This document shows positions 34,386-46,559 of a stretch of DNA of 64,000 bases, piece after piece. Source of the stretch: Siphonodentalium dalli (lineage: Eukaryota > Mollusca > Scaphopoda > Gadilida > Siphonodentaliidae); NCBI GenBank assembly GCA_032622095.1, contig CP136062.1, forward strand, positions 154,006,875 through 154,070,874, given 5' to 3'. The position numbers and the translations under genes were made by a program. Under the pieces are notes generated by a model that worked only from the letters and a program-made list of their open reading frames with translations, was not told the DNA's origin and searched no databases. The number at the start of each line of letters is the position of its first letter. Position 1 is the first letter of the stretch.

Positions 34386-35092
34386 CTTCGCGTTATGGAG
34401 ACGATGTACCTCTGGATAATCAGTTGCATTCATCAGGGACGAAGAAACAGTGCATGGGAAGGGGGTGGTTTGTTTTCGCCCATTATGGTACAATTTTAAA
34501 TTGGATTTCACAAATTATTTCATAAACCGGTCGATTTATGACTAAAATAGGTGGAATTTTCAGACTGAGAAAATATGTTATGATTGCTCTAATATACAAT
34601 TAAATCTTCCAACCAATGTTCGGTGTAAAGCATATTGTGTTTAGACCCAGTGTCAAATAAAGTTCTAGGCCTACATGTAGTTTCAGTCAAATATAAGACT
34701 GAATTTGCCCTTTATATTAATTGAAGAATATTCAATCAGATTAAGTATTGGGTCGGAATTTTACAACATATCGAAGGGTCGGGGCATCAGATGGGAACAT
34801 TTATCCCCATAATTGGGACTTCCGTCTGGATATAAACCCCCTAGGTAGTTTGAAAAGTTCAACTTTAAAACGACAAAGAGCTAGCACTGATATTCTATTC
34901 ATTATATGGTTTGAATAAAGAGTATCATTTCTATTTTAAGAAACACGCGCGACACAATTTAGTGCTAAGCGTGGCCACTGACCTAAATATCTGAATGCAG
35001 TGACGTACCTCAAAATTGGAGATGGAGCTAGATCACAATTATTTACTTAGTTTCTAAACTGTTGACGGAAAGGGTCCATTCGTACATGTACT
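34386..35092. other. No genes seen
   Basis: No coding region or repeat recognised. Confidence 0.4.
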
Positions 35093-35243
35093 TATGCATG
35101 TATGTATGTATGTAGGTGACATCTGTGTGTTATATATATATATATATATGCCCATAAAAGAGCCACACGTTGTACTACATATTACTTAATAATTTGATTT
35201 TGATCTTTGTGTTATATATTGTGTGTGTGGGGGGGGGGGGGGT
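35093..35243. repeat. Microsatellites: TATG, TA and a ~13-bp G-tract
   Basis: A (GTAT)n run near 35098-35115, a (TA)n run near 35132-35149 and a poly-G run near 35229-35241 fall within 150 bp. They are simple-sequence DNA with no gene. Confidence 0.8.
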
Positions 35244-35500
35244 GATTCTGTGCAGTGATTGCACCATGGAATCACAGTTCATGGAAGGCGGCGGAGGGCA
35301 TGGACCCGGCCCTCTGATGGTGATAGTTCCTGAACATTACCGTTGGCGGACCGGGTTTGTGCCCTCGGTGGCCTTCTTGGCATGTTTTTCCAAATTAGGA
35401 CAGACTTGTTATTATTGTAAATATGTTATGAATATATACAGTCTTATGCAATGTAAAATGTTAAAAGACTGAATACAAAGTTGAAGTTGAAGTTGGTTGT
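35244..35500 (+). repeat. Probable LINE 3' end with GTTGAA tail
   Basis: The stretch ends TGAATACAAAGTTGAAGTTGAAGTTGG, a short hexanucleotide tail preceded by a UTR-like AT-rich run, the form in which some L2/CR1-like elements terminate. An open frame crosses it but gives no recognised protein. The left boundary is unknown. Confidence 0.35.
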
Positions 35501-35977
35501 ACTATGTGGTCGGCCCTGTCCACCCGTTCATTGTTGTGAAATTGTACTGGCAGTACCCCATGCATATTGCCTTTTCAAACCGTTGACCACGACGTTTTTG
35601 CTCTTACATTTCGACAATTGTATTAATTATTTATCGCGTCGTAGTTCGGATTTGGCGGAAATTTCTAAATTGAATGATTGATTGGTGCACGTGATATGTT
35701 TAGATTTTAATAGTGTGAAAATTCAGTGCCTGTTATTCGAAGATAGACACCCCTACCGCGAGTGAAGAGGCTATATATTGATATCCCTTCTGATATACTT
35801 CCAGTTGTCAGTCAGAGCACCATTGTACTTGAAAATCATTGTATATGAGCTTTATGACTCAGTATATATGGGGGTTCATTTTTAAAATGTGCTTGCTTCC
35901 GCGAACAAATTCTCATGTACATTTGTATTATCGAAATGGCCATATAGATCGATCGGAATGGCATATTGAGATATCCC
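35501..35977. other. No genes seen
   Basis: No gene, RNA or repeat recognised. Confidence 0.4.
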
Positions 35978-36261
35978 TCAACCCAGATCAAGCTAATTCT
36001 GCTGTGAGCGATTTAACCCTTTACCCAACAAACCGGCCAAAAACGGCCAAATAAAGCTGCAACAGCCTAAATTATCTTGGGTCTGTCTCAATAAAACCAT
36101 ACAAATATGGATATCATTGGAACCGGCTCATTGACCACATTGTGATGGTTACAGTTATGCCCTGTGCCAATGCATTCTCTTATATATGCGAGTCGACCAT
36201 AGGTCGCCTCGCATATATACGAGAATGCATTGGCCTAAAAAATCAACCCAGATCAAGCTAA
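35978..36261 (+). mobile_element. Small insertion between 19-bp direct repeats
   Basis: TCAACCCAGATCAAGCTAA occurs at 35978-35996 and 36243-36261. The ~246 bp between them ends in a hairpin (36166-36234) with arms GCCAATGCATTCTC and GAGAATGCATTGGC, then a short run of six A residues directly before the second repeat. A direct repeat of this size plus an A-run suggests target-primed insertion of a small non-coding RNA-derived element. Clear tRNA-type A and B boxes were not identified, so a SINE call is not justified. Confidence 0.5.
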
Positions 36262-36567
36262 AAACGCGGTCCCGATTTTCGCCCATATTTTATTTATATT
36301 TTACTTTTCTAAACTCATGCTTGAATTTTTAATTGCCAGTTCTAAATTATATTTAGGAATTCCAATTTAACATATATTTGTCTTATCAGAAGATATCACT
36401 GTGATGTTCTGGCTTGATAAAACTATTAACGAAATACTAGAATTTATAATATCAAAATATTGGCTTCTGTACATATACATGTATAAATGTACGTTGCCAG
36501 TATTTTAATTTATTTAAATAAAATAAAAAATGTATATGCGTAAAATGTATATTTTAATTGATGTCCG
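36262..36567. other. No genes seen
   Basis: AT-rich spacer; nothing recognised. Confidence 0.4.
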
Positions 36568-36700
36568 TAACAGCCAGGGTCCGTGTAAGTCGGGTCCGTA
36601 TACATGTAAGCCAGGGTCCGTATTAGCTGGTGGTCCGTATGCGCCAGGGTCCGTAGGGCCAGGGTCCGTATGAGCCATGCAGGGTCCGTATCAGCCGGCA
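36568..36700. repeat. GGGTCCGTA minisatellite
   Basis: Seven to eight occurrences of GGTCCGTA spaced 15-24 bp, usually preceded by a CCAG or GTAAGCCAG word. The array is GC-rich inside AT-rich DNA. Minus-strand frames give repetitive YTDP peptides, an artefact. Confidence 0.8.
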
Positions 36701-38404
36701 TTCGGGGTTAGAACCCGTGCCAACCTCGTCTAGTATAGATATATGGATATATTTTGCTATCATACATGTACATACAAGTCATATACAATGAAATCGTTCA
36801 CAGTGAAATAACCTTCCATTAAGTTCGATGTTGAGCATCCGTTATTAAAATAATGGATCATTGTTTGTCAAATAATGTACGATCCATTATCCTATATGTA
36901 TTAACCGGACGCGGCGAACAAATAAGTATACGCTTTCAGAACCGGAGAGAAAACAGTTTTCAGTGAAACAATTGGGTTTCCGTAGTTAGCTAAGTGCTAG
37001 AAACCGCCTCGAGAGTTTGAACCTAAAACGTGTTAGCCAGGGAGCCCAGAGTCGTTATTTCGTGAGAATCCGGATTCAGAATCCGAATCCGATTACGGGG
37101 GCGGGGCTAATTTGATTTGGCCGCTGCACTACTAAGGGCGCTCCAAAACCCCACAAAATCACTTTCAATTACACATTCGTGTACATCCCTCATTTTCGGG
37201 TGTAAATATTAACTAATGTTCACTGGCCATAAAACGTAACTTAAGAAACGACATTTCCTGGCGCTAGTGGAACGTTTCCTCCGAAGTTTGCCGTTGCGCT
37301 GTGGATTCGACTGGTGTGAGCTATATATTTCTATTCAATTGTATATATTTATTTTTTCTTTCTTGATTTAGATATACACTATCGATTCGACTTCAAATAA
37401 GTTAACATTCCATAAGACATTTATCAGACAATAAAACATTAAAAATAATGATAATCGACGATGGTCGTTATACATATATGCATCACCAATACAGCACCAC
37501 GCGAAACATCCAAAATAATGTGATCTGAATGAGCATAAATAGCTTATTTTCGAAAATGCTCTTCAATTTTCATCGTTGGTTGGTAATGAAGTAAAAACGC
37601 TCTTTATAAAATGTGATTTTTTTTAGTATTCTGCATGGCGTCGAACAACACGAAACCTGCCTCATTATTCAGAAGTCGAAATATTCTTTCTCATTGTTGT
37701 CTGGTGTAGAATACGTAAGCATAGAAGTGTTATACATGTAGTGTCTAATTGTATGTGGTTTCTTGAATTCCAATTATCATCTGAAAGACACTTACTCGCT
37801 TGAATTCTAAGTATCACCCTTTGACTTATAATTTATACACAGGGACGTGGCTAGACGTGGATAGGAGCAGTATGACAATTTAATTTCGCACATCCATTCC
37901 CTTCAGGTTAGATGTCTCAAACTGAATGGTATCCTAACATTTCCAGTTATCGGACAATTCTAACATGACATGCGCCATCCCCCGTGGTTGGCAAATTCTC
38001 ATTAGTCCCATCGTATATGCATGATTCCAACTCCCCCCCACCACGATGACCTTACATGCTCCTTTAAAGTGATGTGAAACGTAAATTGAACCTCACAATT
38101 GAGTCCCCTGCGTCATTCTGTGGGAAGAGTGAATAAAATAACTCAGATACACGAAATCCCCCATCCTGAAGTCAGTTTGTACACATTATACGGCCATTCG
38201 GCTAACTATTTATATTCATCAATCGTCCCGATTAATCTCACCATAATAACACGAAAAAACAAAACGATGCGTCGTCTTGTGCAGTCACGGAAATGCCCGA
38301 GCACTTCCGACTCGATTGGGATTGAATCGGGTTTCGTTCTCAGAAATGGCTTCTAGGGAGGATGACCGTTCGCTGGAATAGCGTCATGCACATCAGAATA
38401 TTAA
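36701..38404. other. No genes seen
   Basis: No coding region could be supported. The 85-codon frame at 38099-38356 resembles no family. A short inverted word pair AATGGATCATTGT / ACGATCCATTAT near 36852-36893 was noted. Confidence 0.4.
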
Positions 38405-38659
38405 AGCGAAAAACAAATTGACATCGCAATCGGTAGTCAATTCGACAGGGAAGGAATAGAAAGGGAATTGTTGCGTGAAATCACAAACGGAAGAACATTG
38501 GCCGAGTTAGTGGCAAAGATTATAATCGAACAGTCATCGAGAGGTAATAATTCCAAAATGTTACTATTTATAGAAAATTGTAAGCGCATTGACCGAATGT
38601 TTACATCAATCTGGCCGCAAGCACAGTACCGTGCAGAAAGAGTTGTCTTACTTTTGTAA
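38405..38659 (+). CDS. Unrecognised short open frame, possible exon
   Basis: An open frame of ~84 codons runs from after a TAA at 38402-38404 to the TAA at 38657-38659. Its composition is more protein-like than neighbouring frames, with acidic and basic residues in helical spacing: FDREGIERELLREITNG, TLAELVAKIIIEQ and MLLFIENCKRIDRMF. It has no ATG at the start, so it would be an exon or a relic. No splice sites stand out and I do not recognise the family. Confidence 0.2.
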   Translation, partial: SEKQIDIAIGSQFDREGIERELLREITNGRTLAELVAKIIIEQSSRGNNSKMLLFIENCKRIDRMFTSIWPQAQYRAERVVLLL

Positions 38660-38839
38660 CTCAAAACTGTTTAATTACATTACACCTGTACAATAGTACA
38701 AATAATTGGTATTCAATATGCCAGTACAGAACATTTGTTAGCTCATTGGCCATGAAATGTTTTTAATGGCAAATTCTGTTGTCAAGCTTTAGTAAGCACT
38801 ATTCATTCTGATGGATGATAACTATAATGGAAAGCCTTT

Positions 38840-40985
38840 TTCACATGTATTAGCTAATTGCACTTTAGCGTAAGTGAATTACAACTAAGCGTAATGTATT
38901 ACACTCAGGTGTAATGCACACATATAAAGCGTACTTCACTTACGCTTAACCGTATGATGTAGATAAAGCATTACTCCTATGAGTAATAGAATTATGACTA
39001 GTGTGCTTAAGCGTAATTGATTAAAGTGTGCTTAAGCGTAATTGATTTACGCTTAAGCTCACTGGTCATTTATTTTCATTGATAGATTAATTACACTTAA
39101 TCATAAATGAATTATGCTTAAGCGTTTATACGAGAAGCCGTTTTCACATTTATTCTGATTCTGCTTAATCGCAAATCATTTACGCTTAAGTGTAAATCAT
39201 TTGCACTTAAGAGCAAATCATTTATACTTAAATACAAATCATATGCGCTTTAGCGGAAATAGTATGGGAGGCCCTTTTCACATTTATTATTTATTTGCGC
39301 TTAAGCGCAAATATTTGTGCTTAAGCATAAATCATTAAGCGCAAATATTTGTGCTTAAGCGTAAATCAATTGCGCTTAAGCACAAATATGTGTCTATCAA
39401 TTTATTTGCGCTTAAGCGCAAATACCTAACACTCCATTACATCCCTCTGATGTGAATGATTGAGTCCATCTCATATTATATTAGCATGGGCCCATAGTAA
39501 TAGCCCCATACAGACTCGAAGTTGAAGAAAAAACATATTTCCATATGCATATCAGCATCTCTGTCCCTGGTGTCCCAAGATTTGGTGCCTCACTCCCAGA
39601 GCTCATGTATATTTTATAATCTCCTGCACAGATATATACCATTTCCATGGCCATAAATAGGGAATTAGGGGTTACTGTGGTTTGCTTCCCTCATATGGTG
39701 TACTCATTGACTTGAAGTTGGGGAAAACCCCCTATTTTCATAATATCAGCATCCCTGTCCCCAAGAATCTGTCTCGCCATCCCAGAGATATAGTATATTT
39801 TATAAAAGAGACATATCCTACACAGATCTATATCATTTCCATGGTCATAAAACAGATCTTGGGGTTTCTGGGGGATTGTTTCCCTCATATGGTGGGGTTA
39901 TATCAACTTTAGTGATGTGTTTAGGCCTGTGCCATGTAAAATTAATTCAGGGGGGATCAATGCATATTGATTTTTATTTGCGCTTAAGTGCAAATGATTT
40001 GCGCTTAAGCGCAAATATGATCTATTTGCTTAATTGCAAATGATAGAGGTTATTTGCGCGTAAATAAATAATAAATGTGAAAAGGGCCTCCCATATAATA
40101 GATCACATTTATGGCAATTTTATGCTAAAGCGCAAATATATTATTAGACACATATTTTTTGCGCTTGAGCGCAATTGATTTACACTAATAAATAATATAT
40201 TTGAAAAGGCTGTCTCCCATGCGATTTCCTCTAAACTCAAATTTACTCTGGCAATAAGACATCAATCAAACATCGGTTTAGACTCCCCCATATACTATGA
40301 GATGGACTCAATTATTCAGACAGAGGAAATCAGTTGGAGTTAGGTATTTGCTTAAGCATTATTCATATTAATTATGCTTAAGTGTAAATGAGTTCCGCGC
40401 TTAAGCGTAAATGATGTACGCTTAAACGTAATTCATATACACTCTCATTGAACTCCCCTCAAGCTGAAATGGATGCAACCACATTACTAATGCCAGTAAC
40501 CTACATCAGGTTATACCAATATACATGAGGTATATGGGGAGCCAAATTAACATTTAATAAATAATAGAGCTTAAGCGATATAATTGAGCTTAAGCGATAT
40601 AATAAGGGAAGATATAATTGCGATTAAGTTCAATAAGGAAATATCTAATTGCGCTTAGCACAATAAGGAATATCTTATTGCACTTATAAGCACAAAAAGG
40701 AATATCGTATTGCACTTAAGCGCAATAAGGAATCTCTAAGCGCAATAAGGAATCTTCTTATTCCACTTAAGCGCGATAAGAAATATTCTTATTGCACTTA
40801 AGTGTAATTAGAGATTCCTTGATTGGGGGGGGGGGGGGGCTTTAGCTCAATTATTTATTAAATGTTAATTTGGCTTCCTCCCATAGAGGTGAGATAGCTG
40901 ATGAACCCAATTACACTTAAGCGTAATTCAAATGTATTACGCTTATCGTAAGTTAATTATGCTTAAGGGGAGTACTCTAAATTGT
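38840..40985. repeat. Field of CTTAAG-centred palindromes
   Basis: Over ~2.1 kb dozens of copies of a GCTTAAGC / GCGCTTAAGCGC core occur, often within TTTGCGCTTAAGCGCAAA. A 20-bp perfect palindrome ATTTGCGCTTAAGCGCAAAT is present at 39293-39312, 39404-39423 and 39997-40016. Larger inverted pairs are layered on this: GGGAGGCCCTTTTCACATT near 39268 against its complement near 40075; GATTGAGTCCATCTCAT near 39458 against 40297-40313; and a ~40-bp pair at about 40536-40576 and 40842-40883. A ~185-bp duplication lies inside (about 39510-39690 and 39707-39895). A G-tract lies at 40825-40839. No coding potential is seen, and I know no named family with this pattern. Confidence 0.8.
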
Positions 40986-42090
40986 TCTTTCGACCAGCTG
41001 TTTCTACCAATTAAAAAAAATTCTCATTTATTTTGAAACTAATGAAAGACAATGGTATATTTTTTTACTAGTAATATTCATTATAAACTTGTACAAATCT
41101 GAAAACAAACAAAATTTTAATATTTAAGAAATTTAGAGTTCCCTCTCTTACAGCAGCAACCACTATGCCAGGAAGACCAATCGATCTAGTTCAGCCCGAT
41201 TGGGCTATTATAATTTATAGATCGATCGGTGGTTCATGCACTCTCTGCGTTTGAAATATTGCTAATAATTTCCATTTACAGAAGTCAATAATGCCATTGC
41301 AGATAACTTCATCTTAAATTCGACCAAATGTGTTGACGTTTGATAAGAAGGGCAGGAATTCCCCGATTTGTTTATTTTCAATCGATGAGAAGCATGACGA
41401 CCTGGATCAGCTGATCGGTTCGGAGGTGTGCCAATCGTATTTTGCATGCTGTGAATACCCATTCACGCCTAAATTTGCAAACAATCCATATATAACATAT
41501 ACACAGTGTGTACACTTTGTTAGTTGCCAATTAATTCTCGACATTTCAATTAGAAAACATGAGATATCGATGCAAAAATCAAGACATAATCACATTATCT
41601 AGTTTGTGTTTTGTTGAATCTACTTTCGGTTATCGACATATCGGCTATTGTTTTGGCTGTTCTCTCAACCGTGCGTGCCAGCCGATCGTCGTTTATCGGG
41701 CGGTTCCGATTTCTTCCGAATATAATTCCATGACCTCCACGCGATGATTCGCGCCGAAAATGTGGTTGTATCTGAGAAGATTTCTTACTCTGACCGCAGT
41801 TTTCAACAATTTAATACGGGGCGAATACCGCATCAATAATATGCAACCTTGGGGTTTTATTTCTAGTTTTTTATGACCTTTCTTATGGTATATCGGATAC
41901 AGTTCTGTCTGACATGAAATATATACCCACCGGGAGTGAAGCTAATGACTTTAAGCACCACTCCCAAAAGTTAACAAATATTCAGTGCACACATGTATAG
42001 TCTGTGTTATTTTTATTTTCAACAGCATACAATCGCATAAATAGTGTCTATATATCGTTCAGTATATATAGTTGCTTAGTCATCAGCGAC
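40986..42090. other. No genes seen
   Basis: A short inverted word around GATCGATC-type sequence occurs near 41181-41227. Frames at 41330-41747 resemble nothing. Confidence 0.4.
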
Positions 42091-42104
42091 ATGGCTAGAG
42101 GGCT

Positions 42105-42330
42105 CCGTGGATTTTCCAGCTGCATCAGGGGGGGGGGGGGGGGTCGGAAAAACATTCCAGGCACGTATGATCATTTTAATTTTTTCCGGCCACGGGGGAC
42201 CCACCCATCCAATTTCTTCCGTTTCCGGCCTTTTTTTCCAGGCAATTTTGGACACCCACCCTTTTTTCCGTTTCAGATAGTTTTTTCCGGTCAGTTTTGG
42301 ACACCCACCCCCTTTAAATTTGAGAAAAAT
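42105..42330. repeat. Poly-G-bearing repeat and ~45-bp tandem units
   Basis: GCTGCATCAG, a ~17-base G-tract, then GTCGGAAAAACATTCC and AGGCACGTATGAT form a block whose inverted copy lies at 43573-43618. It is followed by two to three units containing TTTTTTCCGGTCAGTTTTGG and GGACACCCACCC, spaced about 45-65 bp apart. Confidence 0.65.
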
Positions 42331-42650
42331 TATCAATTGAGCAACCAAATAGCTGATTATCCTGCATTATCATAATTTATTGCGCGATATTTGATTAGAA
42401 CAGTGCATAATGAGATAACTATACCATTTGAATTTATCATATAAGTGTCATCAATCAAGAAATGTGTCAACATAATCACATTTCTAGGGATATATGAGCA
42501 GAGTGCCAAGGTTTTTATTAACATTCATTTTCATAATATATAGTCACATGATCTAGTCACATAATCACATTTGAGTGTTCTACAGAATACATGGTACCGG
42601 TACAACAAATTTCAGATTATTTGATATTTTGATATTTGCTATGTGAAATA
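42331..42650. other. No genes seen
   Basis: AT-rich spacer between the poly-G repeat and the MITE; nothing recognised. Confidence 0.4.
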
Positions 42651-42786
42651 CAGTAATGCCCTAATTAATCGACTCCATAACCACAGCAGAATAATGGGTA
42701 ATTTAATTTTAATTTCCGACTAAATCCTGAAAAATTACCCCATTATTCTGCTGTGCTTATGGAGTCGTTTAATTAGGGCATTACTG
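42651..42786. mobile_element. 136-bp MITE with TA target-site duplication
   Basis: The ends CAGTAATGCCCTAATTAA and TTAATTAGGGCATTACTG are inverted copies with TA on each side (42649-42650 and 42787-42788). The arms continue through CGACTCCATAA and CACAGCAGAATAATGGG, so nearly the whole element is a hairpin with arms of about 60 bp. CAGT termini with TA duplication point to Tc1/mariner mobilisation. Confidence 0.85.
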
Positions 42787-42788
42787 TA

Positions 42789-43540
42789 TTGCTGGAATCA
42801 AATTGTTTATCAAAACATGTGGAAATACAACTGTTCATCCCAGTTCATCCCAGTTTGAAGAATAATGCTAATACCCAACATAACCATGATATACATGCGT
42901 GACTCTTCTTGGGGCATCTCAGAAACCAGAACTGAGGAAACATGTTATAGCGTGTAAGGCAGGCTGGTAGCCACTGCCTGAAGTAATAGCAATTGGGAAT
43001 AATATGGATGGATAGCCCAATTTCACTTCTTTTTTGCTCACGATATCAGTGACGATAAAATCTTCGTTACTGTGATTAACATTACAAGCTGATCCACATT
43101 AACATGGAAAACAATGTGAAATTGTTCAAGCTGGCCCGGCTGGCAATCAATTTATTTGTTAAGATTTTATGTTTTACGTTGTCAAAAGTCTATTTTATTC
43201 CATTATTTATTATATCTTTATTTCCATGTCACATATGGTCAAGTGTGCTTTCATTTTATTGCTTATTTTCAGCTGAGTTCTGCTTAGTTATTCTTATTTT
43301 GTTGTATCAGTAGATGGAATCCTGATTAAATTTTATTTTTCCAATGACGCAGTGTCTAGTTCTATCAAGTTGGATTTGGGTTATTGTTGGCCATTATGCA
43401 ACTGATCCAACTTCTGATAACCTCTATATGTAGTACAGCATTAGTATTAACTATATATGACCTGTTTCTGTTCAAAACACATCAAAATAAGACTCAATAG
43501 CAGAAATAGAAGAAAAAAATTGGCATATGGAAAAAACTGT
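42789..43540. other. No genes seen
   Basis: A direct CATCCCAGTTCATCCCAGTTT repeat lies near 42837. The frame 43104-43313 is a hydrophobic, F/L-rich peptide from AT-rich DNA without family resemblance. Confidence 0.4.
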
Positions 43541-43547
43541 TTTTTGG

Positions 43548-43620
43548 ACCCAAGAGACACCCACCCACCCCATCATACGTGCCTGGAATTTTTTTCCGAC
43601 CCCCCCCCTGGCTGCATCCC
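43548..43620. repeat. Inverted copy of the poly-G-bearing block
   Basis: Reverse complement of the block at 42110-42172: ATCATACGTGCCTGGAAT, then TTTTTTTCCGACC, a shorter C-tract and GGCTGCATCC. Together with that block it brackets ~1.4 kb and may mark the arms of an inserted element containing the MITE at 42651. Confidence 0.6.
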
Positions 43621-44639
43621 CATTTTAACCAGGTTGAACTCGCAATGTCGCGTAATTTCATTTGCTTCCCACCCCGTGGCTTGGAATTTCCTAACTGTAC
43701 CTATATTATGGGCAGGGATCATGAAGCTATTTGAAATATGAGTCTGAACACTGCAAAATCATAGCATCTATAACAGTCTATCAAACGTCCATGAAAATTC
43801 AGGCCTCGATTTGTTTTTTAGTTTTGAAATTTTTTTTTAATCAGAACCTGACTGTAGGTCTTACTACAGACAAATTCAGACCGCGATTTGTTTTTGTTTT
43901 GACTGGCCAATGATCAATGAGTTGGGAGAACATTTAATTTTTTTAATTTGAATGGCCTCAAGAATTCCAAGTGTTGGAAATTTCCAAACTGACACTAACA
44001 TTGGAAAATTCCCGTCGAAAGTTTTGATCGAATGTAGGAAAGTTGTCTAAAACCCAACAAATTCCCCGCTAATCACCAATTACCACTCTATATAAACCTC
44101 AACACCAATGCCCGAGTGCCTATTGCGACAGTCGTTTTATGTATTGTTTTATTCTATTTACTCGACCCGCGACGAGAGTAGCATCAAATATTGCTTGCGA
44201 ATTCTTAAAGAATGCACACGGGTATTCTTAAAATAACACTCATGCCATCAAAAAGCTTGAGCAATCTGCCAGGCAAGAGCCATGTCAGGACAAAGGGATA
44301 AAACGCCGCCGGGTTTTAAGCCCAAGTATACCCTCATATACAGGACGTGGTCTCTTGAGTTATTGGTAGTTGCGTGGGTGTATAGCGCCGCACTCCGATA
44401 ATACATATGTACTGCACTACCAGCCTAACCTAACATATATGCATGGCCGTGCAATTCCTAATTGTATAACCATAAAGCCTGGCAAAAAAGTGGCTGACAA
44501 CTAAGTAAGGGTTTTTTACCGATGGTTTGGGGACCCCCTACCATATTTAAAGTATTAAATACACTATGAGCTAATGTGATGTGTTCTTAATATTAACTGA
44601 CGTTGTGTGCAAATGGTAGTGCAGTCAGATACACAATGT
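43621..44639. other. No genes seen
   Basis: A diverged duplication involving CAGGCCTCGATTTGTTTTT and CAGACCGCGATTTGTTTTT lies near 43800-43897. Nothing else recognised. Confidence 0.4.
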
Positions 44640-45900
44640 GTAAAGGTGGGTTCGTTCTCGACAGTCTTTGGCACTTTAAAAAAAATAGAACAGCCCGGGG
44701 TCTACTCAAGACTTCAAATACGGTGGGGTTCCAAAAAAAACAGTGAATATTCGTCTTTCTTATTTGTCAGTCACTTTTAGTAACGTATCGTAGACTTTCG
44801 AGAACCAACCCAGCCATACACATTATGTATTTCTTGAAGGAATTACTCTTTATCCACACCGTCAGTTAATATTGAGGGCATATCCCATTGTGCTATACAG
44901 TATGACAAATTCCTGATATCATTGCCTTTTGTCTACAACTCCACAACAAATATGATGTGCTTAATCAAACACTTCAGACTGATGTCACTACACCAAATTG
45001 AAGAAAGTATCATTAAAGCATTATTATCAAAACAATCAACATGATCGGCTGTGTCCATTCGTAAAATACGGCATCTGAACTACCCGAAAGTGTAAACAAA
45101 CAGCCTCCCATTCGTCCCGAACAAATCATCGATAAGCAAACGAGGCAATATCGTAACAAACGTATTAGTATACCTGCGTCGAGCAAGTTTGAACGTTGTT
45201 AGCCATATCATTGTGCTTAAAAAATATTCATACCAACTGTGTGCTTCCTAATTGAACTATCTTTTGTCCACACCCTTAGTTAATATTGAGAGCATGTTCA
45301 TTCAGTTTGTGATGAGTTGGCCTTTCTGATTTGTCAACCGCTTTTAAAAGTGGCATGTAAACCCTTTCAGTAACCATCCCATCCATATACATTTATGTAT
45401 ATCTATTTATAGTATTGATGCATTTTGTCCACCAATCCATTTAACGTTGATGGCACGTCCTTTCAGCTCGGGCTCTGCTAAAACAAATTAAATAGAGATG
45501 TGTCCCCAAAACATAAAACAATCGCAGGCTTTCTTATCAGCCAGTCGCTTTTTGTAAATTGTCCTAGACTATCCGGAACCAATCCCTGAATAAATTGTGC
45601 ATTTTCGTATTGTATTACCCTTTGTACACACTATCATTTAATATTGATTGCACCGCCCTTCGGTTGGTATCTGCTCAATACTTTATGGGGTCCGCAAAGA
45701 ATAGATAAATCGCCTTTCGTGTTTCCTGGCCGCTTTTGTAAAGTGTCCTAGGATTTCTAGAACAAACTCATCCAAACAAATTGTATATTATTTCCTGATA
45801 GTAATGCATGTTGTCCACTTTCTTGATTAATATTGCGAGTATATTCCGTCAGTCCGTGATGTGTTTACGATTTTAAATGGAGTACGGGTCCCTAAAACAA
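44640..45900 (+). repeat. Diverged tandem repeat, ~190-bp units
   Basis: Four related segments start near 44753, 45327, 45528 and 45714. Each runs TTTCTTATTTGTCAG or similar, a CTTTT(A)GTAA word, CCTAGACTTTC..GAACCAA, a word like ATACATTATGTAT, a TGTCCACACC..TTAATATTGA word, and TCAGTTYGTGATG. Similarity is moderate, so the array is old. The first and second units are separated by unrelated sequence. Confidence 0.55.
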
Positions 45901-46559
45901 TACAAACATAAAACGCTTCCATTAGCGTTACTTTAAAATTAAACACAATTCTAGCAGTGTGTTCTCATCACTGAGGTATTCGTGCTCGAATGTTCCGTGT
46001 CCATGCCCATTTAAGCAACAACAGAACAGGGTGTTTCTGTTAATAAAATATTCTATCCCCAAACATAAATTTTAATTGCCAGAATTGTTTTTCAATTAAA
46101 CAAAAGCTTGTTTCAATTCGATATACTTCATACGCTCTTTGAATTGCCGGTTATGGGAACCGTTGACCAAAATCTTCCAACTTATTTCCAACAAAACATA
46201 GTTTTTGGGAGATAAAACATGTCAGCTCCCACGCTTCGATTTTATTATCGTCATTAATTCGTCCCGAGTTGAGAAGTAAATATTTCCAATTACACATACT
46301 TCAGACGCTATCTTGTGACATGGTACAAACGACGTGGAATTTACGGTAATAGTAGATTATTGTAACATTCTTCCATATTAAACAAAACCTGAGTGATCAC
46401 TCATCAATGTGATTCCCATGAATGTGCAACTTTTAGCTTTTTAAAAGCACACATTTAAATTCCGCGTGTCGTGGGGATGCCGCATATATATTTAAAGGAA
46501 ATTGCTGAAACAACACGGCTTTTATAATTATGATGCCACAATAACTCTCCTTCCCGAAT
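45901..46559. other. No genes seen
   Basis: No coding region or repeat recognised. Confidence 0.4.

Noticed and set aside
38840-40985. Possible CRISPR-like array because of many palindromic repeats
   Set aside because: Spacing is irregular, repeat length varies, the context is eukaryotic and no cas-like frame is present.
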